Below, piece after piece: positions 32,509-41,397 of a stretch of 64,000 nucleotides of DNA. The first letter of the stretch is position 1; each line of letters starts with the position of its first letter. A program made the translations under genes and the position numbers. Source of the DNA: Saprospiraceae bacterium (GTDB lineage Bacteria; Bacteroidota; Bacteroidia; Chitinophagales; Saprospiraceae); assembly GCA_041392805.1 (NCBI GenBank), contig JAWKLJ010000001.1:2914001-2978000 (forward strand), in the 5' to 3' direction. The notes below the pieces were generated by a model that worked only from the letters and a program-made list of their open reading frames with translations, was not told the origin of the DNA and ran no database searches.

Positions 32509-32667
32509 ACCAGGTTTCTATGTTGGTTCTAGACGAGCGGAACTTCAGAAGTTTGGCCAAGTATCCCTTCCGTAAACTGCTGATGTCCGCAGCTGTAGTT
32601 CATTGATTTATTTTTTACACCGCGTACCAAAAATAATTTAACTTAGCCACCCAATTAATTCGCTGTT

Positions 32668-33663
32668 ATGTACACTAAACGAAATTACGGGTTTTGGATG
32701 ACCTTCAATTGGTCCAAAATGCCCTTCCTATACGGCCTGGCCCTGGCCCTTGGCATCCATTTTTTTTGTCATTGGACCGGCATTGATATTGCCCTTCCCT
32801 GGCAACCGGTCAGTGTGATCGGTATTGCCGTAGCTTTTTACCTGGGTTTTAAAAACAATAGTTCTTATGATCGGACCTGGGAGGCGCGTAAAATCTGGGG
32901 GTCTATTGTGAATAACAGCCGGACCTTCGGTGCAGCGGTAGTGGCTTTCATCCAATCGGCAGATGAGCTCAAAAACGCTGCCTTGAAAAAAGAGATGATC
33001 TATCGGCATATTGCCTGGATGACGGCGTTGCGCTACCAACTGCGACTCAGCCGGTCATGGGAGCACACCGAAGACAGGGTTAAAGGCTTGTATATTCCGA
33101 CTATTTGTGAGGCTTACTTCGAACAGTTGGACGAGGAACTCATGGCATTTATACCGGAGGAAGAATTCCAACAATACAAACCAAAGACCAATATCGCGAC
33201 TCAGATCCTACGCAAACAAAGTGAGCGGCTCCAGCAGTTGTGTAATGAAAAGTATTACGATGATTTCCGCCATATGGAGCTACATCAATTGATCCGTTCT
33301 TTTTACGAGGATCAGGGTAAAAGCGAAAGGATCAAGAACTTTCCATTCCCAAGGCAGTATGCATCGGTTGCCTATTGGCTTTCCTTGGTTTTTTGCATTT
33401 TAGTCCCACTGGCCTTGTACGATATCTTTGCCGAAACCGAAAGTCTGCTTTATTGGTTATGGCCGCTGTTTTCCGCCCTTATCACCTGGATTTTCTTTCT
33501 CATGGAAAAGATTGGTGATTATTCGGAAAATCCTTTTGAAGGTACTTACAACGATGTGCCGATTACCGCCATCGCCCGGGGCATTGAGATCGATATCCGG
33601 GAGATGATCGATGATACGGGCATTCCGGGGGGAATCAAGGACATCGATGGTTTTTTGATGTAA
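32668..33663 (+). CDS. Bestrophin-family membrane channel
   Basis: This 331-residue protein has the bestrophin/YneE signature: 'NYGFWMTFNWSKMPFLYGLALALGIHFF', 'ISVIGIAVAFYLGFKNNSSYDRTWEARKIWGSIVNNSRTF', then 'FPFPRQYASVAYWLSLVFCILVPLALYD' and 'FEGTYNDVPITAIARGIEIDIREMI'. Bacterial bestrophins are pentameric anion or cation channels of the cytoplasmic membrane. Four hydrophobic stretches are visible, and the length is that of the family. It is a single gene converging on the TonB-like gene. The ion selectivity cannot be judged from the sequence. Confidence 0.9.
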   Translation: MYTKRNYGFWMTFNWSKMPFLYGLALALGIHFFCHWTGIDIALPWQPVSVIGIAVAFYLGFKNNSSYDRTWEARKIWGSIVNNSRTFGAAVVAFIQSADELKNAALKKEMIYRHIAWMTALRYQLRLSRSWEHTEDRVKGLYIPTICEAYFEQLDEELMAFIPEEEFQQYKPKTNIATQILRKQSERLQQLCNEKYYDDFRHMELHQLIRSFYEDQGKSERIKNFPFPRQYASVAYWLSLVFCILVPLALYDIFAETESLLYWLWPLFSALITWIFFLMEKIGDYSENPFEGTYNDVPITAIARGIEIDIREMIDDTGIPGGIKDIDGFLM

Positions 33664-33682
33664 GGGAGGTGTTGATGGCTAA

Positions 33683-34423
33683 TCAATCCTTACGGATATT
33701 CAAAAGGTTGACCATACAGTTTTCCATGTTTCCAACAGTCAATACAAATTCTTGTTTTACTTTGGTGCCGTTAGCATGTGTGGCGGGCTTCCAGTTTGGC
33801 ATATTGCAAATGGCCTCCAGTAATAATTTATCTATTTTTTCATCTTTTGGCAAAAGCACGAGGGGGTCGATTATTCGCCCTTCTTCATCAACGGTAAATT
33901 TTACGGCAGCTAAATCATAATCGACGAAACTTCCACCAGGAATCTGTTCAATGGCTTTCTCCTTCAGGTATTTTTTTAATTGTTGCTGTCCACCAGTATA
34001 GCTTGCTTCGCTTTCAGGATTGACTGAAAAGGTGAAATTGATTTCTTTAGCATCATTATTTTTTAAGGTGTTCTCAGGAAGGTATTGAACATTAACCGAA
34101 ATATCCGCGTCCACGTCAGCTGTATACATATTGTCTTTTTGTTCCTGGGTGAGCATGTCATTTTTACTCACTGCTTTCCTTGTCTTTCCTTTATGGCTTG
34201 TCAAAATCTCAACTGAAATATAGGTTCTGATCCAGGAAGACTTATAATGTTCGTTAAGATCAAGTAAGGTATGGGCTCCTTTTAATTTTTCTTTTGTAAT
34301 GGAAATGGGCGGATAGCTTCTATTCACTTCAAAGCTTAGTTCATCCGTTGAACGGTCTTGTGAGGAACCAAGATAAGGAAAGGCCAGAAAGACCATAATC
34401 AAGGTGACAACAATATTTTTCAT
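33683..34423 (-). CDS. Secreted TonB C-terminal domain protein
   Basis: The start was set at the ATG at 34423 (MKNIVVTLIMVFLAFPYLGSSQ), a signal peptide; the open frame is nine codons longer upstream. The C-terminal 100 residues match a TonB/energy-transducer C-terminal domain: 'KKYLKEKAIEQIPGGSFVDYDLAAVKFTVDEEGRIIDPLVLLPKDEKIDKLLLEAICNMPNWKPATHANGTKVKQEFVLTV'. No N-terminal membrane anchor of a true TonB remains after cleavage, so it is a soluble periplasmic relative; such proteins are common in Bacteroidota with unclear roles. It is divergent from the membrane-anchored regulator at 34589. Confidence 0.8.
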   Translation of the reverse strand: MKNIVVTLIMVFLAFPYLGSSQDRSTDELSFEVNRSYPPISITKEKLKGAHTLLDLNEHYKSSWIRTYISVEILTSHKGKTRKAVSKNDMLTQEQKDNMYTADVDADISVNVQYLPENTLKNNDAKEINFTFSVNPESEASYTGGQQQLKKYLKEKAIEQIPGGSFVDYDLAAVKFTVDEEGRIIDPLVLLPKDEKIDKLLLEAICNMPNWKPATHANGTKVKQEFVLTVGNMENCMVNLLNIRKD

Positions 34424-34588
34424 AAAACGATATTTAATAAATGAATTCAAAAAGGGTAATATACACTAACCCTTAATCATAGGACAAAGTTAGGTTAGAC
34501 CACCTTTTTATCGCCTTAACAAGTGTAAATTATTGTAAAATGACTGTAAAACAGTTCAAAAAGTGTTTTAATCCAATACATTTGTAGT

Positions 34589-35560
34589 ATGACTTATAGA
34601 CATTGCAAACAAGCGTATCAAAAACTCATTTTTTTTATTCTAGTAGGGATGCTTCCATTCGCTGCAAATAGTGCTACGGAGGAGGTAATAAGCGAAAAGC
34701 GCATTGGGGTGGCGATGAGAATGATTGGGCATGAAATTTTGAAGTGTTGGGGTGATGGTGAGTCGCGAATAATGCCAATTGAGAAGATCGATGGACAATA
34801 CAAAATTTCTTTTGAATTTGAATTTGGGTTTGATCCAGATGAAATCGTCGCCATCATTGATCGCATTATAACGGAAACCAGGATTGCATCCGATTACTTG
34901 GTTGAAGTAGCGCAATGTGAGACGAAAGCCGTGGTGTATAGTTTTGAGATCAGAAATGCTTACCCTGATATGATTCCGTGTGGAGGTAGAATACTACCTG
35001 AAGATTGTTATCATCTTTTAATTACTATCACGGATGACGTTAGTCTCTCTCTACCCAACAGGCAGGCTATTGCCAATTCACAAGCTATAATAGCTGACAG
35101 CTCATCAATGGAAGCATTATCAACTGCTGGTTCGTCTTTAACTGCTTCGGAAAGCAAAGGATCAACGCTTTTAAAATTTGCCTTTTTTATTATTCCATTG
35201 CTTTTCCTGATTGGTTTTATAGGATACTTTATAAAGAAAAAGAACCTGGCAGATATTGATCCCAATTTGATCCTGATCGGCGCGTTTCAGTTTGATAAAA
35301 GAAACATGATGCTATATTTTGAAAATGAAAAGATTGAATTATCCAACAAAGAAGCGGAGCTACTTGCTTTACTTCATGCTGAGGCGAATGAGCCCATAGC
35401 ACGTGAAGTTATCCTCCAAAGCGTATGGGGCGACGAAGGTAATTATGTGGGGCGAACGCTGGATGTTTTTATTTCAAAGTTACGCAAGAAGCTGGAGGCG
35501 GATACCAGTGTGAAAATTGTTAATATTCGTGGCATTGGTTATAAGCTTGTCATAGCATAG
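34589..35560 (+). CDS. Membrane-anchored one-component regulator (periplasmic sensor, C-terminal winged helix)
   Basis: This 323-residue protein has a signal sequence (KLIFFILVGMLPFAANSA) and a periplasmic sensor (30-190; 'RIGVAMRMIGHEILKCWGDGESRIMPIEKIDGQYKISF', with a few cysteines). One membrane helix (FAFFIIPLLFLIGFIGYFI) is followed by an OmpR-type winged-helix domain at the C-terminus (FDKRNMMLYFENEKIELSNKEAELLALLHAEANEPIAREVILQSVWGDEGNYVGRTLDVFISKLRKKL). No kinase or receiver domain is present. Topology is the reverse of ToxR/CadC, whose DNA-binding domain is N-terminal. It probably senses an envelope signal and binds DNA from the membrane. The divergent TonB-like gene is a plausible target. 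Confidence 0.85.
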   Translation: MTYRHCKQAYQKLIFFILVGMLPFAANSATEEVISEKRIGVAMRMIGHEILKCWGDGESRIMPIEKIDGQYKISFEFEFGFDPDEIVAIIDRIITETRIASDYLVEVAQCETKAVVYSFEIRNAYPDMIPCGGRILPEDCYHLLITITDDVSLSLPNRQAIANSQAIIADSSSMEALSTAGSSLTASESKGSTLLKFAFFIIPLLFLIGFIGYFIKKKNLADIDPNLILIGAFQFDKRNMMLYFENEKIELSNKEAELLALLHAEANEPIAREVILQSVWGDEGNYVGRTLDVFISKLRKKLEADTSVKIVNIRGIGYKLVIA

Positions 35561-35631
35561 CTTGCCCGTGTGTTTTAGCCGATCGAGACGATATTTTAAC
35601 TTGACATTTCGCTTTTTAAAGAACCTGAAAC

Positions 35632-36417
35632 ATGTGGTTACGAACCAGCTATAACCTGACTTTCAATATCCCTGCACCAACGCCATTTATTCTGATGTTA
35701 CGACCCCGCAGCGGCGCCCAGCAATGGGTGGCACTTGAGGAATACAACATTTCACCGAGTGTTCCGGTTTTCGAATTTACGGACATCTATGGCAATCTTT
35801 GTCAGCGACTTATTGCTCCTCCCGGCATTTTCTCCGTGCATACCTCTGCCGATATCCGAACAGCGGATTATGTGGATGTCGCTCCTGGCGCCATATTTAC
35901 AGAAATCCAATACCTACCTGATACCGTTCTCAACTATTTATTACCAAGTCGGTACTGCGAGTCAGATCGTTTTAGCGAATTAGCTACTTCTATCACGGCT
36001 GGACAGCGACTGGGTTATGATCAGGTTTCTATGATAGAGGTTTGGCTGCGCGAAAACATAAGTTATATTCCTGGTAGCAGCGATTTCCCGATATCGGCTA
36101 TAGAAGTCAATACTCGGCAATCAGGCGTTTGTCGGGATCTGGCACACTTGGGAATCGCGTTATGCCGTGGGCTGAGCATACCAGCACGCATGGTTGTCGG
36201 ATACCTGCACAATTTGCAACCCATGGATATGCATGCATGGTTTGAGGCTTATATTGCTGGACGCTGGTATACCTTTGATGCAACCCAGACGGGTTTGAAA
36301 GGAGGCTATGTCGCTTTGGGATTTGGTCGTGATGCGGCTGATGTAGCCGTTTATAATCAGTTTGGTCCCCCGGTTTATCCGATGGAACAAGTCGTTCAAG
36401 TAACGCGCATTAAATAG
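35632..36417 (+). CDS. Transglutaminase-like cysteine peptidase family protein
   Basis: This 261-residue protein has the bacterial transglutaminase-like N-terminal beta-domain (1-110) and the transglutaminase-like core. Catalytic Cys167 is in SGVCRDLAHLGIALCRGLSIPARMVVGY, His201 in MDMHAWFEAYIAGRWYTFDAT and Asp216 in TFDAT. The triad and spacing are complete. Such proteins are usually cytoplasmic peptidase or amidase relatives of unknown substrate. No signal peptide is seen. It follows the membrane regulator by 71 bp on the same strand and may be cotranscribed. Confidence 0.9.
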   Translation: MWLRTSYNLTFNIPAPTPFILMLRPRSGAQQWVALEEYNISPSVPVFEFTDIYGNLCQRLIAPPGIFSVHTSADIRTADYVDVAPGAIFTEIQYLPDTVLNYLLPSRYCESDRFSELATSITAGQRLGYDQVSMIEVWLRENISYIPGSSDFPISAIEVNTRQSGVCRDLAHLGIALCRGLSIPARMVVGYLHNLQPMDMHAWFEAYIAGRWYTFDATQTGLKGGYVALGFGRDAADVAVYNQFGPPVYPMEQVVQVTRIK

Positions 36418-36437
36418 GTTCTCATTTTTTATCTAAC

Positions 36438-37160
36438 TCAATTCACCACTGGTGCCGTCTGCTCAGGGGAAGTAATCCCCCCGGGAAGTTCCATAATGCG
36501 GACATTGCGGAAATGGATTTCGGCGCCTTCCGCTTCCAGGCAGATGTATCCTTTCTTACGCTCAGCAGCGCGGAGCCCGTTGACAAATTTCCCATTGACG
36601 GATAGTTTGACGGTTCCATCCACACAAACGACGACATATTTATTCCACTCTCCTTTTCCTTTGCATCGCTTTTCGAGTGATTTACTGCGGGTTCCTCTGG
36701 GGTTATCGGGGATGGCGGTCATACCCATGGTGGGGAATAATTCGCCGTGGACATAAGCATCTGTTTGATTGTGTTGTACGGCCCATTCCAGCTCCAGCAT
36801 TTGTACCTCAATGGCCTTAGTCAGCGGGTCATCGCCGAAGGGGGTGCCTTCGCTCCAGATAAACACACCGGAATTTCCGCCAGCCTCCATGTGTTTCCAT
36901 TCGATTTCCAGGATAAAATTTTCATATTGGCGGTCGGTCCGCATTACACCGATAGGCTTACCGCTACAAATCAGAACCCCTTTTTTTACCTTCCAGGTTT
37001 CCTTGGAGGTATTCACATCTACCCAACCGGATAGGTTTTTGCCATTAAAAAGTGGGCGAAAACCCAATGGTTGATCCTTTTTTTGGGCATACATAAGGGA
37101 GGTAGACAAGCAAAGCAGCATGGCTATACTGAAAATTCGGTTGGTTGTTCTATTTTCCAT
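36438..37160 (-). CDS. Secreted DUF1080 (3-keto-disaccharide hydrolase-like) protein
   Basis: This 240-residue protein has a signal peptide (IFSIAMLLCLSTSLMYAQ) and one concanavalin-like DUF1080 domain: 'GFRPLFNGKNLSGWVDVNTSKETWKVKKGVLICSGKPIGVMRTDRQYENFILEIEWKHMEAGGNSGVFIW' and 'YICLEAEGAEIHFRNVRIMELP'. DUF1080 proteins include 3-keto-glycoside hydrolases and act on sugar derivatives in the periplasm or at the surface. Acidic residues in ILEIEWKHMEAGGNSG and EVQMLE fit the family pattern. It is monocistronic and convergent with the transglutaminase gene. Confidence 0.9.
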   Translation of the reverse strand: MENRTTNRIFSIAMLLCLSTSLMYAQKKDQPLGFRPLFNGKNLSGWVDVNTSKETWKVKKGVLICSGKPIGVMRTDRQYENFILEIEWKHMEAGGNSGVFIWSEGTPFGDDPLTKAIEVQMLELEWAVQHNQTDAYVHGELFPTMGMTAIPDNPRGTRSKSLEKRCKGKGEWNKYVVVCVDGTVKLSVNGKFVNGLRAAERKKGYICLEAEGAEIHFRNVRIMELPGGITSPEQTAPVVN

Positions 37161-37257
37161 TGACTAAATGTTTTAAAAAACAGCTGAAGCGCTGAAGACC
37201 CAAGATAAAGTTTTATCATGAAAGGAATATTTTAAGCGTTAGTAGTTTGACGGAAAT

Positions 37258-37357
37258 AAATGATACCACTTTTTTCAAAGATTCGCGAATATTTTCACAC
37301 AACTTCCTTGCAGTCAGTTGCTTTGAAAATTTTAGCGAATCAAAAGTGGTATCATTT
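37258..37357. repeat. 100-bp imperfect palindrome, MITE-like or structured RNA
   Basis: The outer arms AAATGATACCACTTTT (37258-37273) and the exact complement (37342-37357) continue inward with GATTCGC (37280-37286) and GCGAATC (37335-37341). No gene lies in 37161-37634; the remaining sequence includes GAGCTCAGTCGAACG-type intergenic filler. Confidence 0.75.
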
Positions 37358-37634
37358 AGTAATGGTAAAAGAATAACTTATTAATTTGATGGGGCCCTTT
37401 TTCCACCATACTGCGTTACTCGATCGGTCGCTTAGCTAGGACTTCGGCGTGAGCTCAGTCGAACGCTAGGCTTCCTTTCCGAAGCAAGTTCGGAACAAGC
37501 TCTCGTGCCTTGTCTGGTGAAAAAATGACTCCCCTGAAATTAACAACTTATTATTTCACCATTACTTATTTTTTTTCCGCCCTTTAGAAAGAAGTTGCCA
37601 AAAAAGAAAATTTATCTTTAAAAAAAATGTCCTA

Positions 37635-39992
37635 ATGAGCCAGCCACTTAACCGCTTTTTTTCCTTTGCCTTTCTGCTTTTTTTCAGTGCTTTCGCCTTG
37701 CTTTCTTGTCGGAAAACGACTACGGAGGCAAGTCTATCCGAAAAATATAAGCCCGTTGTCGAAAAGCTAACCGAAGCCATTCAATATGAGATGAAAGACA
37801 AGATGCTGCCGGCTGTATCGATGGTTTTAGTGGATGGGCAACAAAGTGTCTGGGCACAAAGTTTTGGCAAGGAAAATCCCGCCGAAGAAAAACCTGCCGA
37901 CCTAAATACCGTTTTTCGCATTGGCTCCGTCTCTAAATTATTCACTGATATGGCTATCATGCAATTGGTGGAAAAAGGGGAAATTGACCTCGATGCGCCG
38001 ATACAAACATATTTGCCCGATTTTCGAGTTGCCAATCCTTATGATAAAGCCATTACCCTACGGCAATTGATGTCGCATCGTTCTGGGTTGATCCGGGAGC
38101 CTCAGGCTGGCCACTATTTCGATGATGGTCCAAGCACCCTGGCTCAAACGGTTGCTAGCCTTACAGATGCGCCACTTATTTATGAACCCGAGACGAGGGT
38201 TAAATATTCTAATGCAGGTATTGCCGTGGTCGGCTATGTGTTGGAAAAATTAAAAAACCAAGCCTTCCCGCTCTATTTACAAACACATGTACTTGAACCG
38301 CTGGGGTTAAAAAATAGCGCGTTCGAGCCCACGCCTGAGGTAAAAAAACACCTGGCCGTTGGCGAAATGTGGTCCTACGACGGGCGCCGCTTTGATGCCC
38401 CTACCTTTGAGTTGGGGATGTCCCCTGCGGGAAGCATGTATGCAACGATTACCGATTTAGGCAAATTCATGGCGGTTCTCTTTAATGGTGGTCGGGGTGA
38501 AAATGGACAAATCCTACAAGCGGAAACCCTGGAAAAAATGTGGGAGCCCCAATTTGAAACAGGCAACGGACGCAATTTTGGGTTGGGCTTTGCCCTTGGG
38601 CAACAAGCTGGCCATCGGCGTGTGGGGCACGGGGGAGCCATCTACGGTTTTTCTACCCAGCTCTCCGCGCTGCCAGAACAAAAACTAGGCGCAGCCACCG
38701 TCATCACGGCTGATGGCGCCAATACGGTTAGCACCCGCCTTACGGAATATGCGCTCGACTTGATGCTGGCTTTAAAAAACGAGAACCCGCTCCCCGCTTA
38801 TCCCTTTACGGACGCCATAGCGCCAGCAATGCAGGAAAAAATGGAAGGGCATTATCAAAACCAAAACGATAGGCTAGAATTAGAAGTCCGCTCCCAGGGC
38901 TTAGTCGCGCTGACTGGTGGAATGGAGGCCCGGGTTAAATCAAATGGTAAAAATTGGGTCATTGACGACCGATTCACTTACGGTCTCGCCATTCAACCTG
39001 AGGAAGATGGCAGCCTAAGCATCAATGGCAAACGCTATGAACGTTTTGATCCGCCTAAGCCGCCGCCTGCTCCCGCCAGATACGAGGGGCTGATTGGCGA
39101 ATATGGCTGGGACCATAATGTGCTTTTTGTATATGAAGAACAAGGACAATTACATGCTCTGATCGAATGGTTTTTTAAATATCCGCTAACTGAAATTGAT
39201 GAAAACACTTTTGCTTTTCCTGATGCCGGGCTCTATCACGGCGAACAATTAAAATTTACCCGAAATGACAATGGAATAGCAACCCAGGCAGCCATTCCTT
39301 ATAGTGTGGTCTTCCCTCGCCGTCAAAACATCGATGCAGCGGAGACCTTCCAGATTGAGCCGCTTCTTCCGGAATCTGTACTCCGCGATTCTGCGCTGGG
39401 TGCCCAAGCACCGAATGAACCTGCACCCAAAACCCAGCCTGCACTGGTAGAACTCATTGATCTAGATCCTAGTATCAAGTTGGACATTCGTTACGCCAGC
39501 ACTAATAATTTCATGGGAGCTACTTTTTACCAACAGGCCAGGGCTTTCCTGCAACAGCCAGCTGCCGCGGCCCTTGCTCGCGCCCACACCAAACTGGGCG
39601 AACAGGGACTGGGCTTGCTCATCTACGACGCCTATCGCCCCTGGTACGTCACCAAAATGTTCTGGGATGCCACGCCTGATGATAAGCGGATATTCGTGGC
39701 TGACCCGTCAAAGGGGTCAAGGCATAATCGCGGCTGTGCGGTTGATCTTACGCTCTACGATCGCCAAACGGGCAAGGTAATCACCATGCTGGCTGGCTAT
39801 GATGAAATGACGGAGCGTTCTTTTCCGCATTACGTGGGCGGGACGAGTTTGCAGCGCTGGCATCGGCGCCTATTGCGTGAGGCCATGGAAGCAGAGGGTT
39901 TTACTGTTTACGATTTTGAATGGTGGCACTTTGATTTTAATGCGTGGCGAGATTATCCGATTATGAATGTGCGGTTTGAGGAGTTGGAGTGA
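37635..39992 (+). CDS. Lipoprotein fusing a beta-lactamase-type serine hydrolase and a VanX-type D-Ala-D-Ala dipeptidase
   Basis: The 785-residue product has a lipoprotein signal (FLLFFSAFALLSCRK). A beta-lactamase/class C-like domain (about 30-390) carries SVSK with the nucleophile serine near residue 97, YSN near 190 and HGG near 331. A beta-barrel middle (about 390-590) follows. The C-terminal domain (about 600-785) is a peptidase M15D dipeptidase: LDIRYASTNNFMG, YDAYRPW, SRHNRGCAVDLTL (zinc His and Asp near 694-701) and EWWHFDF (near 762). Both halves keep their catalytic motifs. Both act on D-amino-acid peptide bonds, so this outer membrane-tethered protein probably recycles or edits peptidoglycan peptides. 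The fusion is unusual. Confidence 0.9.
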   Translation: MSQPLNRFFSFAFLLFFSAFALLSCRKTTTEASLSEKYKPVVEKLTEAIQYEMKDKMLPAVSMVLVDGQQSVWAQSFGKENPAEEKPADLNTVFRIGSVSKLFTDMAIMQLVEKGEIDLDAPIQTYLPDFRVANPYDKAITLRQLMSHRSGLIREPQAGHYFDDGPSTLAQTVASLTDAPLIYEPETRVKYSNAGIAVVGYVLEKLKNQAFPLYLQTHVLEPLGLKNSAFEPTPEVKKHLAVGEMWSYDGRRFDAPTFELGMSPAGSMYATITDLGKFMAVLFNGGRGENGQILQAETLEKMWEPQFETGNGRNFGLGFALGQQAGHRRVGHGGAIYGFSTQLSALPEQKLGAATVITADGANTVSTRLTEYALDLMLALKNENPLPAYPFTDAIAPAMQEKMEGHYQNQNDRLELEVRSQGLVALTGGMEARVKSNGKNWVIDDRFTYGLAIQPEEDGSLSINGKRYERFDPPKPPPAPARYEGLIGEYGWDHNVLFVYEEQGQLHALIEWFFKYPLTEIDENTFAFPDAGLYHGEQLKFTRNDNGIATQAAIPYSVVFPRRQNIDAAETFQIEPLLPESVLRDSALGAQAPNEPAPKTQPALVELIDLDPSIKLDIRYASTNNFMGATFYQQARAFLQQPAAAALARAHTKLGEQGLGLLIYDAYRPWYVTKMFWDATPDDKRIFVADPSKGSRHNRGCAVDLTLYDRQTGKVITMLAGYDEMTERSFPHYVGGTSLQRWHRRLLREAMEAEGFTVYDFEWWHFDFNAWRDYPIMNVRFEELE

Positions 39993-40021
39993 GGGAGAGG
40001 GGGAGTTTGGCTTTGGGAGAG

Positions 40022-40315
40022 GGGATTGAGTTGGCGGGGAGGCACCTGAGGGAGGGGGCAGTTGGCAGGAGTTTGGCATGATGGAGTTGGCGGGGAGGCA
40101 CCTGAGGAGAGAGGTCAGTTGGCGAGAGAGGGGATTGAGTTGGCGGGGAGGCACCTGGGGAGAGGGGTCAGTTGGCAGGAGTTTGGCTTGATGGAGTTGG
40201 CGGGGAGGCACCTGAGGGAGGGGTCAGTTGGCGAGGAGGCACCTAGAGAGGGAGGGGTCAGTTGGCAGGGAGGCACCTGAGGGAGGGGTCAGTTGGCGGG
40301 GAGGTAGGGGGATTG
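40022..40315. repeat. G-rich tandem repeat downstream of the hydrolase gene
   Basis: Six to seven copies of TTGGCGGGGAGGCACCTG with variable GAGGGAGGGGTCAG spacers, about 30-55 bp apart. The plus strand is almost free of C outside GGCACC and GTCAG, so quadruplex or R-loop formation is plausible. The minus-strand proline-rich frame here is not a gene. Confidence 0.85.
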
Positions 40316-40366
40316 ATGCCGGGAGTGAAAAACGCTTGAAGGGTGGCATTAGCAACGGCGTCATAG

Positions 40367-41155
40367 TCATTTTTTCATGGCTTTCAATGCATAAATCATA
40401 GGGATTTTGCCTTCTATTCCCTTCACCTGGAATTTATCAGGCGCCACTTCTACCATATTGTCAAAGCAGTTGAAAGGAGAATAATCAAATTCCTGAAATA
40501 CACTTAATGTCAAGCCCTGGTCAATAAGGGCCTGGATAACTTCGGCTAAGCCGTGGTTCCATCCTACTGTTTTAGATTTGCCTGGCATTGCGCCATCCGT
40601 ATAGGTTACTTCACTTTCTTCTACGATTGGTTCATCATTAAAGTACCGGTATTCAATCTTTTTAAAATCACTACTCAACATCCAAATCACCGGATGAAAT
40701 TCGGCAAAAACGAAGGTTCCGCCTGGGCGAAGGAAATGGCTGACTACCTCCGCCCATTGTTTGATGTCAGGCAACCAGCCAATGGTACCGTAGGAGGTAA
40801 AAACAAGATCGAAAGACTCGTTTAATACCGATTTTAATCCATATACATCGCTTAACATAAAACGGGTGGTTGACTGGGTAAGCTGGGCTAATTCCTTTGC
40901 GCGTTGAATCGCTTTTTCCGAAAAATCGATGCCTGTTACTTCTGCTCCCAGGCGTGAGAGGGAAATCGTGTCTTGCCCGAAATGACACTGGAGATGAAGC
41001 AACTTTTTGCCCTTGATATCTCCTAATAAATCCAGTTCAATCGTCTTCAAGGAGTTTCTGCCCGCGATAAAAGCGGGGACATTGTAAAAATCGGATTGGT
41101 AGTGGACATCAGTCCTGTCATTCCAGTTTTTTTTATTAAGGGCAAGGTAATCCAT
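40367..41155 (-). CDS. Class I SAM-dependent methyltransferase
   Basis: This 262-residue protein has the Rossmann methyltransferase motifs: motif I KLLHLQCHFGQDTISLSRLGAEVTGIDFSEKAI (51-82), motif II region FDLVFTSYGTIGWLPD and motif post-I SDVYG. The C-terminal part holds the substrate-binding region (FAEFHPVIWML, NHGLAEVIQALIDQGLTLSVFQEFDYSPFN). The family is broad, acting on small molecules, and the substrate is unknown. It is a single gene on the minus strand with the G-rich repeat downstream. Confidence 0.88.
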   Translation of the reverse strand: MDYLALNKKNWNDRTDVHYQSDFYNVPAFIAGRNSLKTIELDLLGDIKGKKLLHLQCHFGQDTISLSRLGAEVTGIDFSEKAIQRAKELAQLTQSTTRFMLSDVYGLKSVLNESFDLVFTSYGTIGWLPDIKQWAEVVSHFLRPGGTFVFAEFHPVIWMLSSDFKKIEYRYFNDEPIVEESEVTYTDGAMPGKSKTVGWNHGLAEVIQALIDQGLTLSVFQEFDYSPFNCFDNMVEVAPDKFQVKGIEGKIPMIYALKAMKK

Positions 41156-41397
41156 CTACACGTGTTTAAGGTATGGTGAAATAATAGATTAACGTCAAGT
41201 TTGCGTACTTGTGGTCTTTTATAGGCTTGGGTGACAGGGTTTTACCAGGATACTTGGCAACAACATTTGCTTTTCCACCTTTTCGCGGGAAAAGGTGGAG
41301 CCAAAACCGCCGCCTGACGCATCTTCGGCTAATGGCGGACTCCTTCATCGCAAACCTCACCGTTAGATTAATAAACCGCAGCCACTCGGCGCGCTAC

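Noticed and set aside
39870..40211. Proline-rich minus-strand frame
   Set aside because: It is the complement of the G-rich tandem repeat and overlaps the end of a well-supported gene.
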